From: Halapricum hydrolyticum
GTDB taxonomy: Archaea > Halobacteriota > Halobacteria > Halobacteriales > Haloarculaceae
NCBI GenBank assembly: GCA_025517565.1
Contig: JAOPKD010000003.1
Coordinates: 177,274-241,273 of the forward strand
Direction: 5' to 3'
DNA length: 64,000 bases
Made by a program: the position numbers and the translations under genes. Shown one piece after another: positions 42,557 through 51,413 of this stretch. Below the pieces are notes generated by a model. The model searched no databases. It was not told the DNA's origin and saw only the letters and a list, made by a program, of their open reading frames with translations. Position 1 is the first letter of the stretch. Every line of letters begins with the position of its first letter.

Positions 42557-43747
42557 TCACATCCCCTTGCTCATCAAATGGCTCCGAAGCACATCTGACT
42601 CCTTGTTCCCCGCCGCGGGGTTGACGATCACGACAGTCTCGCTGTCGCCGAAGACGCCGCGTTCGGCGAGTTCGAGCGCGCCGCTCGCGGCCGCCCCACC
42701 GGCCGTCCCGACCTCGACACCCGCAGACTGGGCAACATCGGCTGCGGCTTCCAGAATCGCTGCGTCCGGCGTCGCGACGGCCGACCCGTCGCTCTCCCGG
42801 ACGGCGTCGAGCATGAGCCGGCTCGCCGGCGGATCGGCGACTTCGAGTCCGCCACAGATCGTGTCGGGGTACTCGACCGGCTCGTGTTTGGCGTGGCCGT
42901 CTTCGAACGCCTCGACGATCGGCGCGCAACCCTCCGGCTGCACGGCGTGGATGGTCGGCGCGGTATCGATCCACCCCAGCTCACGGAGTTCGCGGACCGC
43001 CCTGGCCAGCCCGACGAATCCGACACCGTTGCCGGTCGGATAGACGACGTGGTCGGGGGCGCGCCAGTCCAGCTGTTCGGCGATCTCGTAGCCGATCGTC
43101 TTCACGCCGTCCTGGCGATAGGGCGTTTCGAACGCCGCGAGCGAGTACCACTGCTCGTCCGCGACTGCCTCCTCGAACGCGTCGATCGCGTCGGCGAGCC
43201 GGCCGCCGACGACGGACATCTCGCCGCCGTGGACGTTGATCATCGCCTTGGCGTCGAAGATCGCGCGCGACGGAACGAACGCCTCGACGTCGAGACCCGC
43301 GCGGGCGGCGTAGGCGCTCACGGCCTGCGCGGCGTTGCCGGTCGAGGGCAGCGCGACTGTCGCTGCGCCGTGTCGCTTCGCTGCGGTCACCGCGAGGGTT
43401 GCACCGCGGTCCGCGATCGACCCGGTCGGGTTCGCGCCCTCGTCTTTGAGCAGGACGCGTTCGACGCCCAGTCGTTCGGCCCAGTCGGAGGCTCCGACCA
43501 GCGGCGTCGTCCCCTCGCCGATCGTCACGAGCGTTTCCCGGGGAAACGGCAAGAGCTCGGCGTACCGGCCGAGCCCGTCGAAAGGTCGGGCTCGCAGCCC
43601 CACGGGATCAAGATCGAGCACCGAGTAGTCGTAGGTGAGTTCGAGGACGCCACCACAGCCCGGACAGCGATGCGTCGCCGCGTCCAGTTCGTGTGTCGCC
43701 CCGCAGTCCGTACAGCGGAGTCCGCTGCAGGCCGCCGTCGTCTCCAT
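42557..43747 (-). CDS. Threonine synthase homologue lacking the PLP lysine
   Basis: 396 residues from METTAACSGLRCTDCGATHE. N-terminal zinc knuckle (C12, C15, C28, C31) and a fold-type-II PLP enzyme body: GEGTTPLVGASDW, LLKDEGANPTGSIADRG, LPSTGNAAQAVSAYAARAG, YPTGNGVGFVG and VGTAGGAAASG. In active threonine synthases the segment reads TGSFKDRG, with Lys forming the Schiff base; here that position is Ala112. The rest looks intact, so the protein may have lost catalysis or use another chemistry. It ends at the right boundary of the TnpB element. Confidence 0.82.
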   Translation of the reverse strand: METTAACSGLRCTDCGATHELDAATHRCPGCGGVLELTYDYSVLDLDPVGLRARPFDGLGRYAELLPFPRETLVTIGEGTTPLVGASDWAERLGVERVLLKDEGANPTGSIADRGATLAVTAAKRHGAATVALPSTGNAAQAVSAYAARAGLDVEAFVPSRAIFDAKAMINVHGGEMSVVGGRLADAIDAFEEAVADEQWYSLAAFETPYRQDGVKTIGYEIAEQLDWRAPDHVVYPTGNGVGFVGLARAVRELRELGWIDTAPTIHAVQPEGCAPIVEAFEDGHAKHEPVEYPDTICGGLEVADPPASRLMLDAVRESDGSAVATPDAAILEAAADVAQSAGVEVGTAGGAAASGALELAERGVFGDSETVVIVNPAAGNKESDVLRSHLMSKGM

Positions 43748-43856
43748 GCCTCGCCCTCCGGGAGCCACCGACAAAGCCCTGTCCGTCGCCGGTGGAGCTT
43801 CCGAGAGTGCCCGACCCGTCGCAGTCGTTTTGTGCCCGCCGCTCGCAGGTAGTGCC

Positions 43857-45116
43857 ATGACTGATTTCGCCGTGGCTGGCGGTGGCCTGGCCGGGCTGGT
43901 CGCCGCGCGCCATCTCGCAGACGGCGGCCACGACGTGGTGCTGTTCGAACGCGAGGAGACGGTCGGTGGTCGAGTGCGAACGAGTCGCGAGGACGGACTG
44001 ACGCTCGACCGGGGCTTTCAGGTGCTCTTTACCGCGTATCCGGCGGTCCAGCGGGAACTCGACCTGGACGCGCTCGATCTCCGATCGTTCGCGCCGGGCG
44101 CGACTATCGCACGGCCTGGCCACCGGTCGGTCCTGTCCGATCCGTTCCGCAACCCTCGGGACGGGCTTGAGACGCTGTTCAATCGCGACGTTCGGACTGG
44201 GGACAAGCTCCGGACGTTCCGGCTCCAGCGCGAACTCGCCCGGACGAATCCGGACGAGATCCTCGACCCGAATCGTCCGGCGACGACGATCCGCGAATTC
44301 CTCGCAGATCGGGGCTTCTCGAAGGCGTACGTCGAACGGTTCGTCGCCCCCTTCTACGGCGGAATCACGCTCGACCGGTCGCTGTCGACCGACTCGCGCG
44401 TGTTCGAGTACACGTTCAAGATGGCCTCGGAGGGATCTACTGTCGTCCCGGCCGCGGGGATGGGCGCGATCGGCGAACAACTGTCCCGCCGCGCCGAGGC
44501 GGCCGGCGCGCGGATCGAGACCGGGCGGGAGGTGACAGCCGTCGGCGACGGCACGGTCGAACTCTCCGGAGAGACAGTCGACGCGGACGCCGTCGTCGTC
44601 GCCACCGACCCCCACACTGCACGGGAACTGACCGGCGTCGAATCGATCCCGACCGGTGCGAAAGGCTGTGTCACACAGTATTACACGCTCGACAGCTACG
44701 CCGAGCTCGACACCGGGACCAAGCTCCTGCTCAACGCTGCGGACGACCGTCCCAACCAGATCGCGCCGCTATCGGCCGTCGCGCCGGAGTACGCGCCCGA
44801 GGGGACGCAGTTGCTGAGCGCGACCTTTCTCGGCGACCAGGCGGAGAGCGACGAGCAACTGGCCGCGGAGACGCGCGAGGCACTCTCCGCGTGGTATCCC
44901 GAGCGCGATCTTGGCGGACTCGAATTGCGCCACACCGACCGGATCGAATTCGCACAGTTCCCTCAGCCGCCGGGATTTCTGTCGTCACTCCCTGACCCGG
45001 ACGCACCCGACGGCCCGGTCGTCCTCGCCGGCGACTACACGCGCTGGTGTTCGATCCAGGGGGCACTCGAAAGCGGCCGCCGTGCAGCCGAACTCGCCAG
45101 AGGAGAGCGACAGTGA
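43857..45116 (+). CDS. FAD-dependent amine-oxidase-like oxidoreductase
   Basis: 419 residues. N-terminal dinucleotide motif [19 protein letters not shown], then [20 protein letters not shown], and a C-terminal FAD-binding end with [20 protein letters not shown]. This is the layout of protoporphyrinogen oxidase, phytoene desaturase and amine oxidase relatives. Substrate unknown; carotenoid or porphyrin work is possible. The stop overlaps the acetyltransferase start by 4 bases (GTGA). Confidence 0.82.
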   Translation: MTDFAVAGGGLAGLVAARHLADGGHDVVLFEREETVGGRVRTSREDGLTLDRGFQVLFTAYPAVQRELDLDALDLRSFAPGATIARPGHRSVLSDPFRNPRDGLETLFNRDVRTGDKLRTFRLQRELARTNPDEILDPNRPATTIREFLADRGFSKAYVERFVAPFYGGITLDRSLSTDSRVFEYTFKMASEGSTVVPAAGMGAIGEQLSRRAEAAGARIETGREVTAVGDGTVELSGETVDADAVVVATDPHTARELTGVESIPTGAKGCVTQYYTLDSYAELDTGTKLLLNAADDRPNQIAPLSAVAPEYAPEGTQLLSATFLGDQAESDEQLAAETREALSAWYPERDLGGLELRHTDRIEFAQFPQPPGFLSSLPDPDAPDGPVVLAGDYTRWCSIQGALESGRRAAELARGERQ

Positions 45117-45673
45117 CCACCGAGAAAGAGAAGATGCTCGCCGGCGAGGCCTACGATCCGATGGACCCGCAGTTGCGTGCCGAACGCCGAGCCGCCCGTC
45201 AGTTGACGCGCCTGTTCAACGAGACCGACCCGACTGCAGACGAGCGTCGACGGACGGTGCTTGCCGCGCTCTTCGGCTCCGGTGGTGAGACGGCCAACGT
45301 CGTGCCCCCGTTTCGCTGTGACTACGGCGGGCAGATCCACGTCGGCGAGGACTTCTTCGCGAACTTCGGCTGCGTGTTTCTGGACGTCTGTGAGATCCGC
45401 TTCGGCGATCAGTGTATGCTCGGGCCGAGCGTCCACGTGTACACGGCGACACACCCACTCGACGCGACCGCACGCACCAGCGGTACGGAGTTCGGCAAAC
45501 CAGTCGAGATCGGCGACCGAGCATGGATCGGCGGGCAGGCCGTGATCAATCCCGGCGTGACGATCGGCGACGACGTCGTCGTGGCGGCAGGGGCGGTCGT
45601 CATCGAGGACGTGCCCGACGGCGTGGTCGTGGGCGGGAATCCGGCACGCGTGATTCGGGAAATCGACGAGTAG
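45113..45673 (+). CDS. Maltose O-acetyltransferase-type hexapeptide acetyltransferase
   Basis: 186 residues starting at a GTG that overlaps the upstream stop (GTGA); an ATG seven codons later is an alternative. N-terminal Mac domain ([20 protein letters not shown]) and a left-handed beta-helix with catalytic His in TATHPLD, then [21 protein letters not shown]. It transfers acetyl from acetyl-CoA to sugar or similar hydroxyls. Coupled to the FAD oxidoreductase. Confidence 0.88.
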   Translation: MTTEKEKMLAGEAYDPMDPQLRAERRAARQLTRLFNETDPTADERRRTVLAALFGSGGETANVVPPFRCDYGGQIHVGEDFFANFGCVFLDVCEIRFGDQCMLGPSVHVYTATHPLDATARTSGTEFGKPVEIGDRAWIGGQAVINPGVTIGDDVVVAAGAVVIEDVPDGVVVGGNPARVIREIDE

Positions 45674-45700
45674 CCCCCGATCGAACCGCGACACGCGGCG

Positions 45701-46702
45701 CTAGTCGATCTCGCGGGGGAGATCGATCGGAACGGAACCGTGGGTGTAGCCGTCGAGCCGGCCGTCGGGGCGGGCACGGAAGACGACAGCGGGGCGATGA
45801 CCGACCTCCGGTCGGTTTCGCGCGATCTCGGCCCACCCGTCGTCGGTAAACGACGAGCAGTCGACGAAGAGCGTCACGCCGCCGCCGTGTTCCTGCAACT
45901 GTCCCGAGGTCTTGTTCCCGGCAGTCTGGCGGATCGCCGCGACCGCGGAGTCGGCCACCCGGTCGTCCGGGGGCACGGGGCGGGTCACTTCGACCAGCGT
46001 CGTCTCGGCGTCGGCCCGATCGATCCGGAAATCGATGGAGTGGCCCGTCGAGATTTCGATTTCGGGTGTGACTGTATAGCCCTGTTCGAACAGGATCTTC
46101 GCGACGGTGAATTCGCTCATCGCCGCTGCCATCCGGGCGTGATGGACTGTCTCGGAGGTCCCCAGTTTCGAGGCCATCACATACCGGTGGCCGTCGAGTG
46201 CCCCAGTCGCAAGAAAGTCCTCGTAGAAAGACAGTGCCGTATCTCGGTCGGCGTCCGGAAAGCCCGCAGCGTGCTCACGGAAGAACGCTCGCGTGCTCTC
46301 GCGCCCGTCCTTCGAGAGAAAGACTGGCAGGAAAAACCACGCCAGCTTCGGGGTCGTTTCGAGCCACGGATCCTCCTCGTACAGCTGGGCGAGCAGTTCG
46401 CGCTGTGCCCACTCCGAGACCGGATCCGGCGCCTCCTCGAAGGTCACCTTGTTCGTTCCCCACAGCGTTTTCGGGGTCTCGGTATTACCGAGCCAGTACC
46501 CCCCGTCGTCGTTCCAGCAGAACAGCGCCACGTCGCCGTTGTCCATCTCGAACCGCCTGGCGTCGTACCCGTCGGGTGGCTTGTACCACGGTGTGGACAT
46601 CTCCGCGCCAAGGTTCTGATCGAGTGACTGATAGATCTCCGCACGGACTCGTCCCTCCGTCCAGTTAGCGTTCGACCGACGGAACCGAAGCGGTGTTGCC
46701 AC
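45701..46702 (-). CDS. DUF5784 family protein
   Basis: 333 residues. MATPLRFRRSNANWTEGRVR, LFCWNDDGGYWLGNTETPKT and KLGTSETVHHARMAAAMSEF match my memory of haloarchaeal DUF5784. The C-terminal third holds STGHSIDFRI followed by TLVEVTRP, spacing that resembles the D-x(n)-E-x-V pattern of PD-(D/E)XK nuclease folds. No function is established. Convergent with the acetyltransferase. Confidence 0.78.
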   Translation of the reverse strand: MATPLRFRRSNANWTEGRVRAEIYQSLDQNLGAEMSTPWYKPPDGYDARRFEMDNGDVALFCWNDDGGYWLGNTETPKTLWGTNKVTFEEAPDPVSEWAQRELLAQLYEEDPWLETTPKLAWFFLPVFLSKDGRESTRAFFREHAAGFPDADRDTALSFYEDFLATGALDGHRYVMASKLGTSETVHHARMAAAMSEFTVAKILFEQGYTVTPEIEISTGHSIDFRIDRADAETTLVEVTRPVPPDDRVADSAVAAIRQTAGNKTSGQLQEHGGGVTLFVDCSSFTDDGWAEIARNRPEVGHRPAVVFRARPDGRLDGYTHGSVPIDLPREID

Positions 46703-46850
46703 GCGAATCAGTAGACCGCCACCGCCTATATGTGTTCGGTGCTGGTGCCCGTTCTATCGGCCTCATATCTAGATTGGCTCCAAAACACTTACATATTAGA
46801 CGTATCTAAATCTCTCCAATGGGACGGAGCCGATCAGGAGAGGGAGAGTC

Positions 46851-47564
46851 ATGTCAGATTTTCTTATAGTCGTGTTCGTCGCTGCGACGGCACAACTGGC
46901 GGTCCTCCCGGGGGAGAAGGTACAGTTCATCATCGCGGGCCTCTCGACGCGATACCACCCGTTGATTGTGGTCTCGGCTGCCGGAGCCGCCTTCGCGGGC
47001 TGGACGGCGCTGGAGATCCTCTTCGGCAACGCGTTGCAGGGCGCGCTCCCGGAGCTTTACCTGAATCTCTTTACCGCGATCCTGTTCGCGGTGTTTGCGG
47101 TCTTGCTCCTCCGGTCGGCCCCCGCGAAGCAGACCCATCCGACCGCGACCGACGGCGGCGCGTTCGGCGCGGAGGGCAATCTGGACGTCGAGATCTTCGG
47201 TCGCGAGGTCCCGAACGCGCTCGGCGGCTGGCTGCCGATCTTCGCGATGATGAGCGCCGGTGAGTTCGGCGACAAGACTCAGCTGATCACGATCACGCTG
47301 GCCGCTCAGTACGGCGCCCATCCCGGGATCTGGATCGGCGAGATGCTCGCCATCATCCCCGTGAGCCTCGCGAACGCGTACTTCTTCCACACGTTCTCGC
47401 ACCGGTTCGACATCCGGAAGGCTCACTTCGTCGGCGCGGCGATCTTCGCCTTCTTCGCCGCCGACACTGTACTGGCGATCACGACCGGCTTCTCCGTCTG
47501 GGAAACCGTCGTGAACGCGGTCGGATCGACGCTGCTCGATCTGCTCACTACTGTCGGGATCTAG
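46851..47564 (+). CDS. GDT1/TMEM165-like cation transporter
   Basis: 237 residues, about six transmembrane helices in two repeats. The second repeat has the family motif GEFGDKTQL. The first repeat has LPGEKVQFI, where the usual E-x-G-D-K-T/S is degenerate. The family exchanges Ca2+ or Mn2+ for protons. An acidic loop (GNLDVEIFGREVP) joins the repeats. Confidence 0.8.
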   Translation: MSDFLIVVFVAATAQLAVLPGEKVQFIIAGLSTRYHPLIVVSAAGAAFAGWTALEILFGNALQGALPELYLNLFTAILFAVFAVLLLRSAPAKQTHPTATDGGAFGAEGNLDVEIFGREVPNALGGWLPIFAMMSAGEFGDKTQLITITLAAQYGAHPGIWIGEMLAIIPVSLANAYFFHTFSHRFDIRKAHFVGAAIFAFFAADTVLAITTGFSVWETVVNAVGSTLLDLLTTVGI

Positions 47565-47570
47565 GCGATG

Positions 47571-47864
47571 TCAGTCCAGCCGGTCGGTGTCGACTGATAC
47601 ACCCGGTGGAGCGACGATCAGGAACCCTCTGAAGTGAACCAGCTCGCCGCCCATGTCCCGGACGTCGCGGGCGAACCCGGCTGCGAGTTCGTTGACGTTC
47701 CCATCGACGCTGAGAACGAGGACTGCGTCGTCTTCGAGCAACTCGATCCATTCCGCGTCGGGAGTGGATCCGTCGAGAATGTCCAGCACGATCCGGCTGT
47801 CTCTCTCTTCGCCCCCCTCTAGCTTGTCCTCGACAGCCTGCAGATCGAGATCGAACTCGGCCAT
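47571..47864 (-). CDS. DUF5779 family protein
   Basis: 97 residues from MAEFDLDLQAVEDKLEGG. DAEWIELLEDDAVLVLSVDG and FLIVAPPGVSVDTDRL match haloarchaeal DUF5779 as I recall it. Compact alpha/beta. Function unknown. Convergent with the transporter, 6 bases apart. Confidence 0.7.
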   Translation of the reverse strand: MAEFDLDLQAVEDKLEGGEERDSRIVLDILDGSTPDAEWIELLEDDAVLVLSVDGNVNELAAGFARDVRDMGGELVHFRGFLIVAPPGVSVDTDRLD

Positions 47865-48029
47865 ACGTCTCCTCTCGGCGGCCACCGACAAAAATGGTGC
47901 ATATGAGCGTCCGAATCTGACACCCGTCCATCTCCGGGACGGTAGCAGCTACCGGGACTGACGAACGTCCACTGACACTTTGTCACAATACGATTCCTAA
48001 AGGCGGGCCGATCACGGGAGAACAACCTT

Positions 48030-48036
48030 TTTATAT
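48030..48036 (+). promoter_or_regulatory. TATA box of leuA
   Basis: TTTATAT sits 21-27 bases before the ATG at 48057 and 27-33 before the ATG at 48063, pointing to a leaderless transcript that starts at one of these codons. Confidence 0.6.
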
Positions 48037-48056
48037 CGCGAGTGACCTTGATTCGG

Positions 48057-49290
48057 ATGCAAATGACCCAACACACCGAGGGCACGTCGGAGTCTCCGGC
48101 GGATCGAGTTCTTCCAGGGCACACTCGATAGCACCTCTGAAATCGACGAGGCACGAATTTTCGACACGACGCTCCGCGACGGGGAGCAGTCGCCTGGTAC
48201 GTCGTTCAGTTACGAAGACAAACGCGAGATAGCCGCGCTGCTCGACGAGATGGGGACCCACGTCATCGAGGCCGGGTTCCCGGTCAACTCCGACGCGGAG
48301 TTCGAGGCGGTCCGGGACATCGCCGCCTCGACGTCCACGACCGTCTGTGGACTGGCCCGCGTCGTCGAGGACGACGTCGAAGCGGCGCTCGATTCGGGCG
48401 TCGAACTGGTCCACGTGTTCGTCTCGACCAGCGACGTCCAGCTGCAGGATAGCATGCACGCCACCCGTGAAGACGCACTCAGCCGTGCGGTCGAGTCGGT
48501 CGAACGCGTCAAAGAGGCGGGCGTCGAGTGCATGTTCTCACCGATGGACGCGACGCGCACCGACGAGTCGTTCCTGATCGAGGTCGTCGAGGCCGTCTCC
48601 GAGGGAGGCACCGACTGGATCAACATCCCGGACACCACGGGCGTCGCAACCCCCGGCCGGTTCGAGGACCTGGTCGGGACGGTCCTCGAGCACACGGACG
48701 CCCGCGTGGACGTTCACACCCACGACGACTTCGGGCTGGCGACGGCCAACGCCCTGTCGGGCTACGAGGCCGGTGCCGCCCAGTCGCAGGTGTCGGTCAA
48801 CGGCATCGGCGAGCGGGCGGGCAACGCCGCCTACGAGGAAGTCGTGATGGCACTGGAGAGCCTCTACGACGTCGATACCGGGATCGACACGACGAAGATT
48901 ACCGAACTGTCGAGGCTGATCGAGGAGAAGAGTTCGATCGCCGTACCCGGCAACAAGCCGGTCGTCGGCGCCAACGCCTTCTCCCATGAAAGTGGTATCC
49001 ACGCCGCCGGCGTCATCGAGAACGCCGACACCTTCGAGCCGGGCGTGATGACCCCCGAGATGGTGGGGGCCGAACGCGAACTGGTTCTGGGCAAACACAC
49101 CGGCACCCACTCCGTTCGCGAGCGGCTGACCGAGGCCGGGTACAACCCGACCGACGAGGAAGTCCGGCAGGTGACCCGTCGCGTCAAGGACTACGGCGCC
49201 GAGAAACGACAGGTCACGCTGGACGTCCTCGAACGGTTCGCCGACGAAGTCGGCGTCGACCGCACGCGAGTCGAGGAGGTCAGCGTCTGA
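48057..49290 (+). CDS. leuA: 2-isopropylmalate (or citramalate) synthase, with apparent 5' frameshift
   Basis: LeuA/CimA-family enzyme that condenses acetyl-CoA with a 2-keto acid. The main frame runs from RRIEFFQGTL through the catalytic ARIFDTTLRDGEQ, AGFPVNSDAEFEAV, HTHDDFGLATANAL and NKPVVGANAFSHESGIHAAG to 49290. That frame has no ATG, GTG or TTG before the catalytic motif. The well-placed start codons (48057, 48063) are in another frame that ends after 24 codons. Removing one base of the CC in TCTCCGGCGG near 48093-48096 would join MTQHTEGTSES to RRIEFF. So the gene shows a one-base frameshift, a sequencing error or an unusual start. First gene of the leu-ilv cluster. Confidence 0.82.
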
Positions 49291-49292
49291 TC

Positions 49293-49464
49293 ATGTCGCC
49301 GACCGCGATCGAGCCCCCCGGTCAGCAGCGGCTGCCGTACGCGAGGGCGTTACAGGACGCGAGCCGGCGACCGTCTCGTTCGACACCCACAGGACGACGA
49401 CCGTCACCTCGCCAGCCGCTCTCACGGAACCTTTATTACCCGGGACGGACAGATTCACGTACTG
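49293..49464. other. Spacer between leuA and the ilv leader
   Basis: No gene seen. It ends with a TATA box TTTATTA at 49432-49438, 27-33 bases before the leader-peptide ATG at 49465, so the ilvBNC-leuCD part can be transcribed from its own promoter. Confidence 0.5.
49432..49438 (+). promoter_or_regulatory. TATA box of the ilv operon
   Basis: TTTATTA within CCTTTATTACCC, 27-33 bases before the ATG of the leader peptide and about 215 bases before ilvB. The position predicts a transcript that begins at or next to the leader ATG. Confidence 0.6.
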
Positions 49465-49548
49465 ATGATACAGCCCGCTGGCGCTCGGGATCGCCCCGTC
49501 ACCAGCGGCGCGCTCGTCCTTCTCGGCGGTATTGTAGGGGCCCGTTAG
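49465..49548 (+). CDS. Candidate leader peptide of the ilv operon
   Basis: 27 codons, MIQPAGARDRPVTSG followed by ALVLLGGIVGAR and stop. The end contains Leu-Val-Leu-Leu and Ile-Val, the three products of the pathway encoded downstream. The ATG is at TATA-to-start distance, so the mRNA is leaderless for this peptide. The stop codon lies inside a hairpin (49537-49553). Together these suggest translation-coupled regulation of ilvB by branched-chain amino acid supply, like bacterial attenuators. Not proven. Confidence 0.5.
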   Translation: MIQPAGARDRPVTSGALVLLGGIVGAR

Positions 49549-49553
49549 GCCCC
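49537..49553 (+). promoter_or_regulatory. Hairpin overlapping the leader stop codon
   Basis: GGGGCC, loop CGTTA, GGCCCC: a perfect six-pair GC stem whose loop and second arm contain the TAG stop. No T-run follows, so it is not a classical terminator; it could act as a pause or anti-structure element about 95 bases before ilvB. Confidence 0.55.
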
Positions 49554-49648
49554 GCTATCACACGCTCTCGTTCCGGCCGGTATCGTTCTCGAACACCAAC
49601 CCAGCAACCAGCAATGCAGACACGACACCCAACACACAGTGATCGATC

Positions 49649-51412
49649 ATGAGTGAACGCGCATCGATTCCCAAACGGGACCCAGAAGAAGTTCCCGAAC
49701 GAGAGAACGGCATCGAAGAGGTCACAACCGGCTCCCAATCGGTGATCGCCGCGCTCGAACAGGCCGGCGTCGAGCACGCCTTCGGCGTCCAGGGCGGCGC
49801 GATCATGCCCGTCTACGACGCCCTGTACGACTCCTCGATTAGCCACATCACGATGGCGCACGAGCAGGGCGCGGCTCACGCGGCCGACGCCTACGGGATC
49901 GTCACCGGCGAACCCGGTCTGGCGATGGCCACCTCCGGCCCCGGCGCGACGAACCTGGTGACGGGTATCGCCGACGCGGCGATGGACTCCGATCCGTTGA
50001 TCGCGCTGACCGGCCAGGTCGCGACCGATTTCGTCGGTAACGACGCCTTCCAGGAGACCGACACGACCGGCATCACGATGCCGATCACCAAGCAGAACTA
50101 CTTCGCCGATCACTCGGACACGGTCGGTGACGACGTCAGCGAGGCGTTCGCGCTGGCGGAAAAGGGCCGGCAGGGCCCGACGCTGGTCGACCTCCCGAAG
50201 GACATCACCAAAGGCGAGACCGACCAGTGGCCGAATCCCCCGAAGACGCCTGAAACCCACGACGAGCCGGTCGAGGCCGACGAATCGGCAGTCGAAGCAG
50301 CCGCGACGGCACTGAAAGAGGCCGACCGCCCGCTGATCCTTTCCGGTGGCGGTGTCGTGAAAAGCGAGGCCAGCGACGATCTCCGATCGTTCGCTCGCGA
50401 GTACGAGATCCCCGTCATCACGACGATGCCCGGGCTGGGGACGTTCCCGGAGACCGACGACCTCTCGCTGGGGATGGCCGGGATGCACGGGACCGGTGCG
50501 GCGAACATGGCCGTTACCAACTGTGACGTGCTGCTGGGCGTCGGCACCCGCTTCGACGACCGGCTGACCGGCGGCGTCGAGTCGTTCGCACCAGACGCGG
50601 ACGTCATCCACGTCGAGATCGATCCGGCGGAAATTTCCAAGAACATCGAGGCTGACCATCCGCTAATCGGCGACGCCGAGCGCGTGCTGGAACAGCTGGA
50701 CGACGCGATGACACGTGCGCCGGAGGCCGACGAGTGGCGCGAGCAGTGCCAGACCTGGACCGAGGAGTATCCGCTGACCTACGAGATGCCCGAGGACGAG
50801 CCGCTCAAGCCACAGTACGTCGTCGAGAAGTTCGACGAACTGGCCGACGACGACGCGATCGTCACGACCGGCGTCGGGCAACACCAGATGTGGGCCGCCC
50901 AGTTCTGGACCTACGAATACCCGCGAACGTGGGTCTCATCGAACGGCCTGGGGACGATGGGATACGGTGTCCCGTCGGCCATCGGTGCGAAGATCGGCGC
51001 ACCCGACAAGGAAGTCGTCACCTTCGACGGAGACGGATCCTTCCTGATGACGATGCAGGAGCTGTCGGTGGCGGTCCGGGAGAACCTCGACGTCACCTAC
51101 GTCATACTCAACAACGAGGCGATCGGGATGGTCCGCCAGTGGCAGGACGGCTTCTACGAGGGGCGTCGGATGGCCTCCGAATACCCCTGGGTGCCGGAGT
51201 TCGACAAGCTCGCGGAAGCGTTCGGCGCGCGCGGGTTCCGGCTGGAAGAGCCCGAGGACGTCGAGGAGACCATCCAGGCCGCCCGCGAGTACGACGGACC
51301 GGCCGTGATCGACGCGATCATCGATCCCGCCGAGAACGTCTTCCCGATGGTCCCCTCCGGTGGCGACAACGGACTGTTTGCCCTGAACGAGCAACACCTG
51401 GAGATGATCTGA
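49649..51412 (+). CDS. ilvB: Acetolactate synthase, catalytic subunit
   Basis: 587 residues. Thiamine-diphosphate enzyme that condenses two pyruvates, or pyruvate and 2-oxobutyrate, the first step of Val/Ile synthesis. Catalytic Glu in MAHEQGAAHAADAYG, FAD/central domain LSLGMAGMHGTGAAN, and the ThDP-metal motif GDGSFLMTMQELSV with ILNNEAIGMVRQWQ. The acidic N-terminal extension of about 25 residues is haloarchaeal. Followed one base later by ilvN. Confidence 0.95.
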   Translation: MSERASIPKRDPEEVPERENGIEEVTTGSQSVIAALEQAGVEHAFGVQGGAIMPVYDALYDSSISHITMAHEQGAAHAADAYGIVTGEPGLAMATSGPGATNLVTGIADAAMDSDPLIALTGQVATDFVGNDAFQETDTTGITMPITKQNYFADHSDTVGDDVSEAFALAEKGRQGPTLVDLPKDITKGETDQWPNPPKTPETHDEPVEADESAVEAAATALKEADRPLILSGGGVVKSEASDDLRSFAREYEIPVITTMPGLGTFPETDDLSLGMAGMHGTGAANMAVTNCDVLLGVGTRFDDRLTGGVESFAPDADVIHVEIDPAEISKNIEADHPLIGDAERVLEQLDDAMTRAPEADEWREQCQTWTEEYPLTYEMPEDEPLKPQYVVEKFDELADDDAIVTTGVGQHQMWAAQFWTYEYPRTWVSSNGLGTMGYGVPSAIGAKIGAPDKEVVTFDGDGSFLMTMQELSVAVRENLDVTYVILNNEAIGMVRQWQDGFYEGRRMASEYPWVPEFDKLAEAFGARGFRLEEPEDVEETIQAAREYDGPAVIDAIIDPAENVFPMVPSGGDNGLFALNEQHLEMI

Positions 51413-51413
51413 G

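Noticed and set aside
48250..49290. leuA starting at the ATG at 48250
   Set aside because: That start would remove the catalytic DTTLRDGEQ motif, which is open in the same frame upstream.
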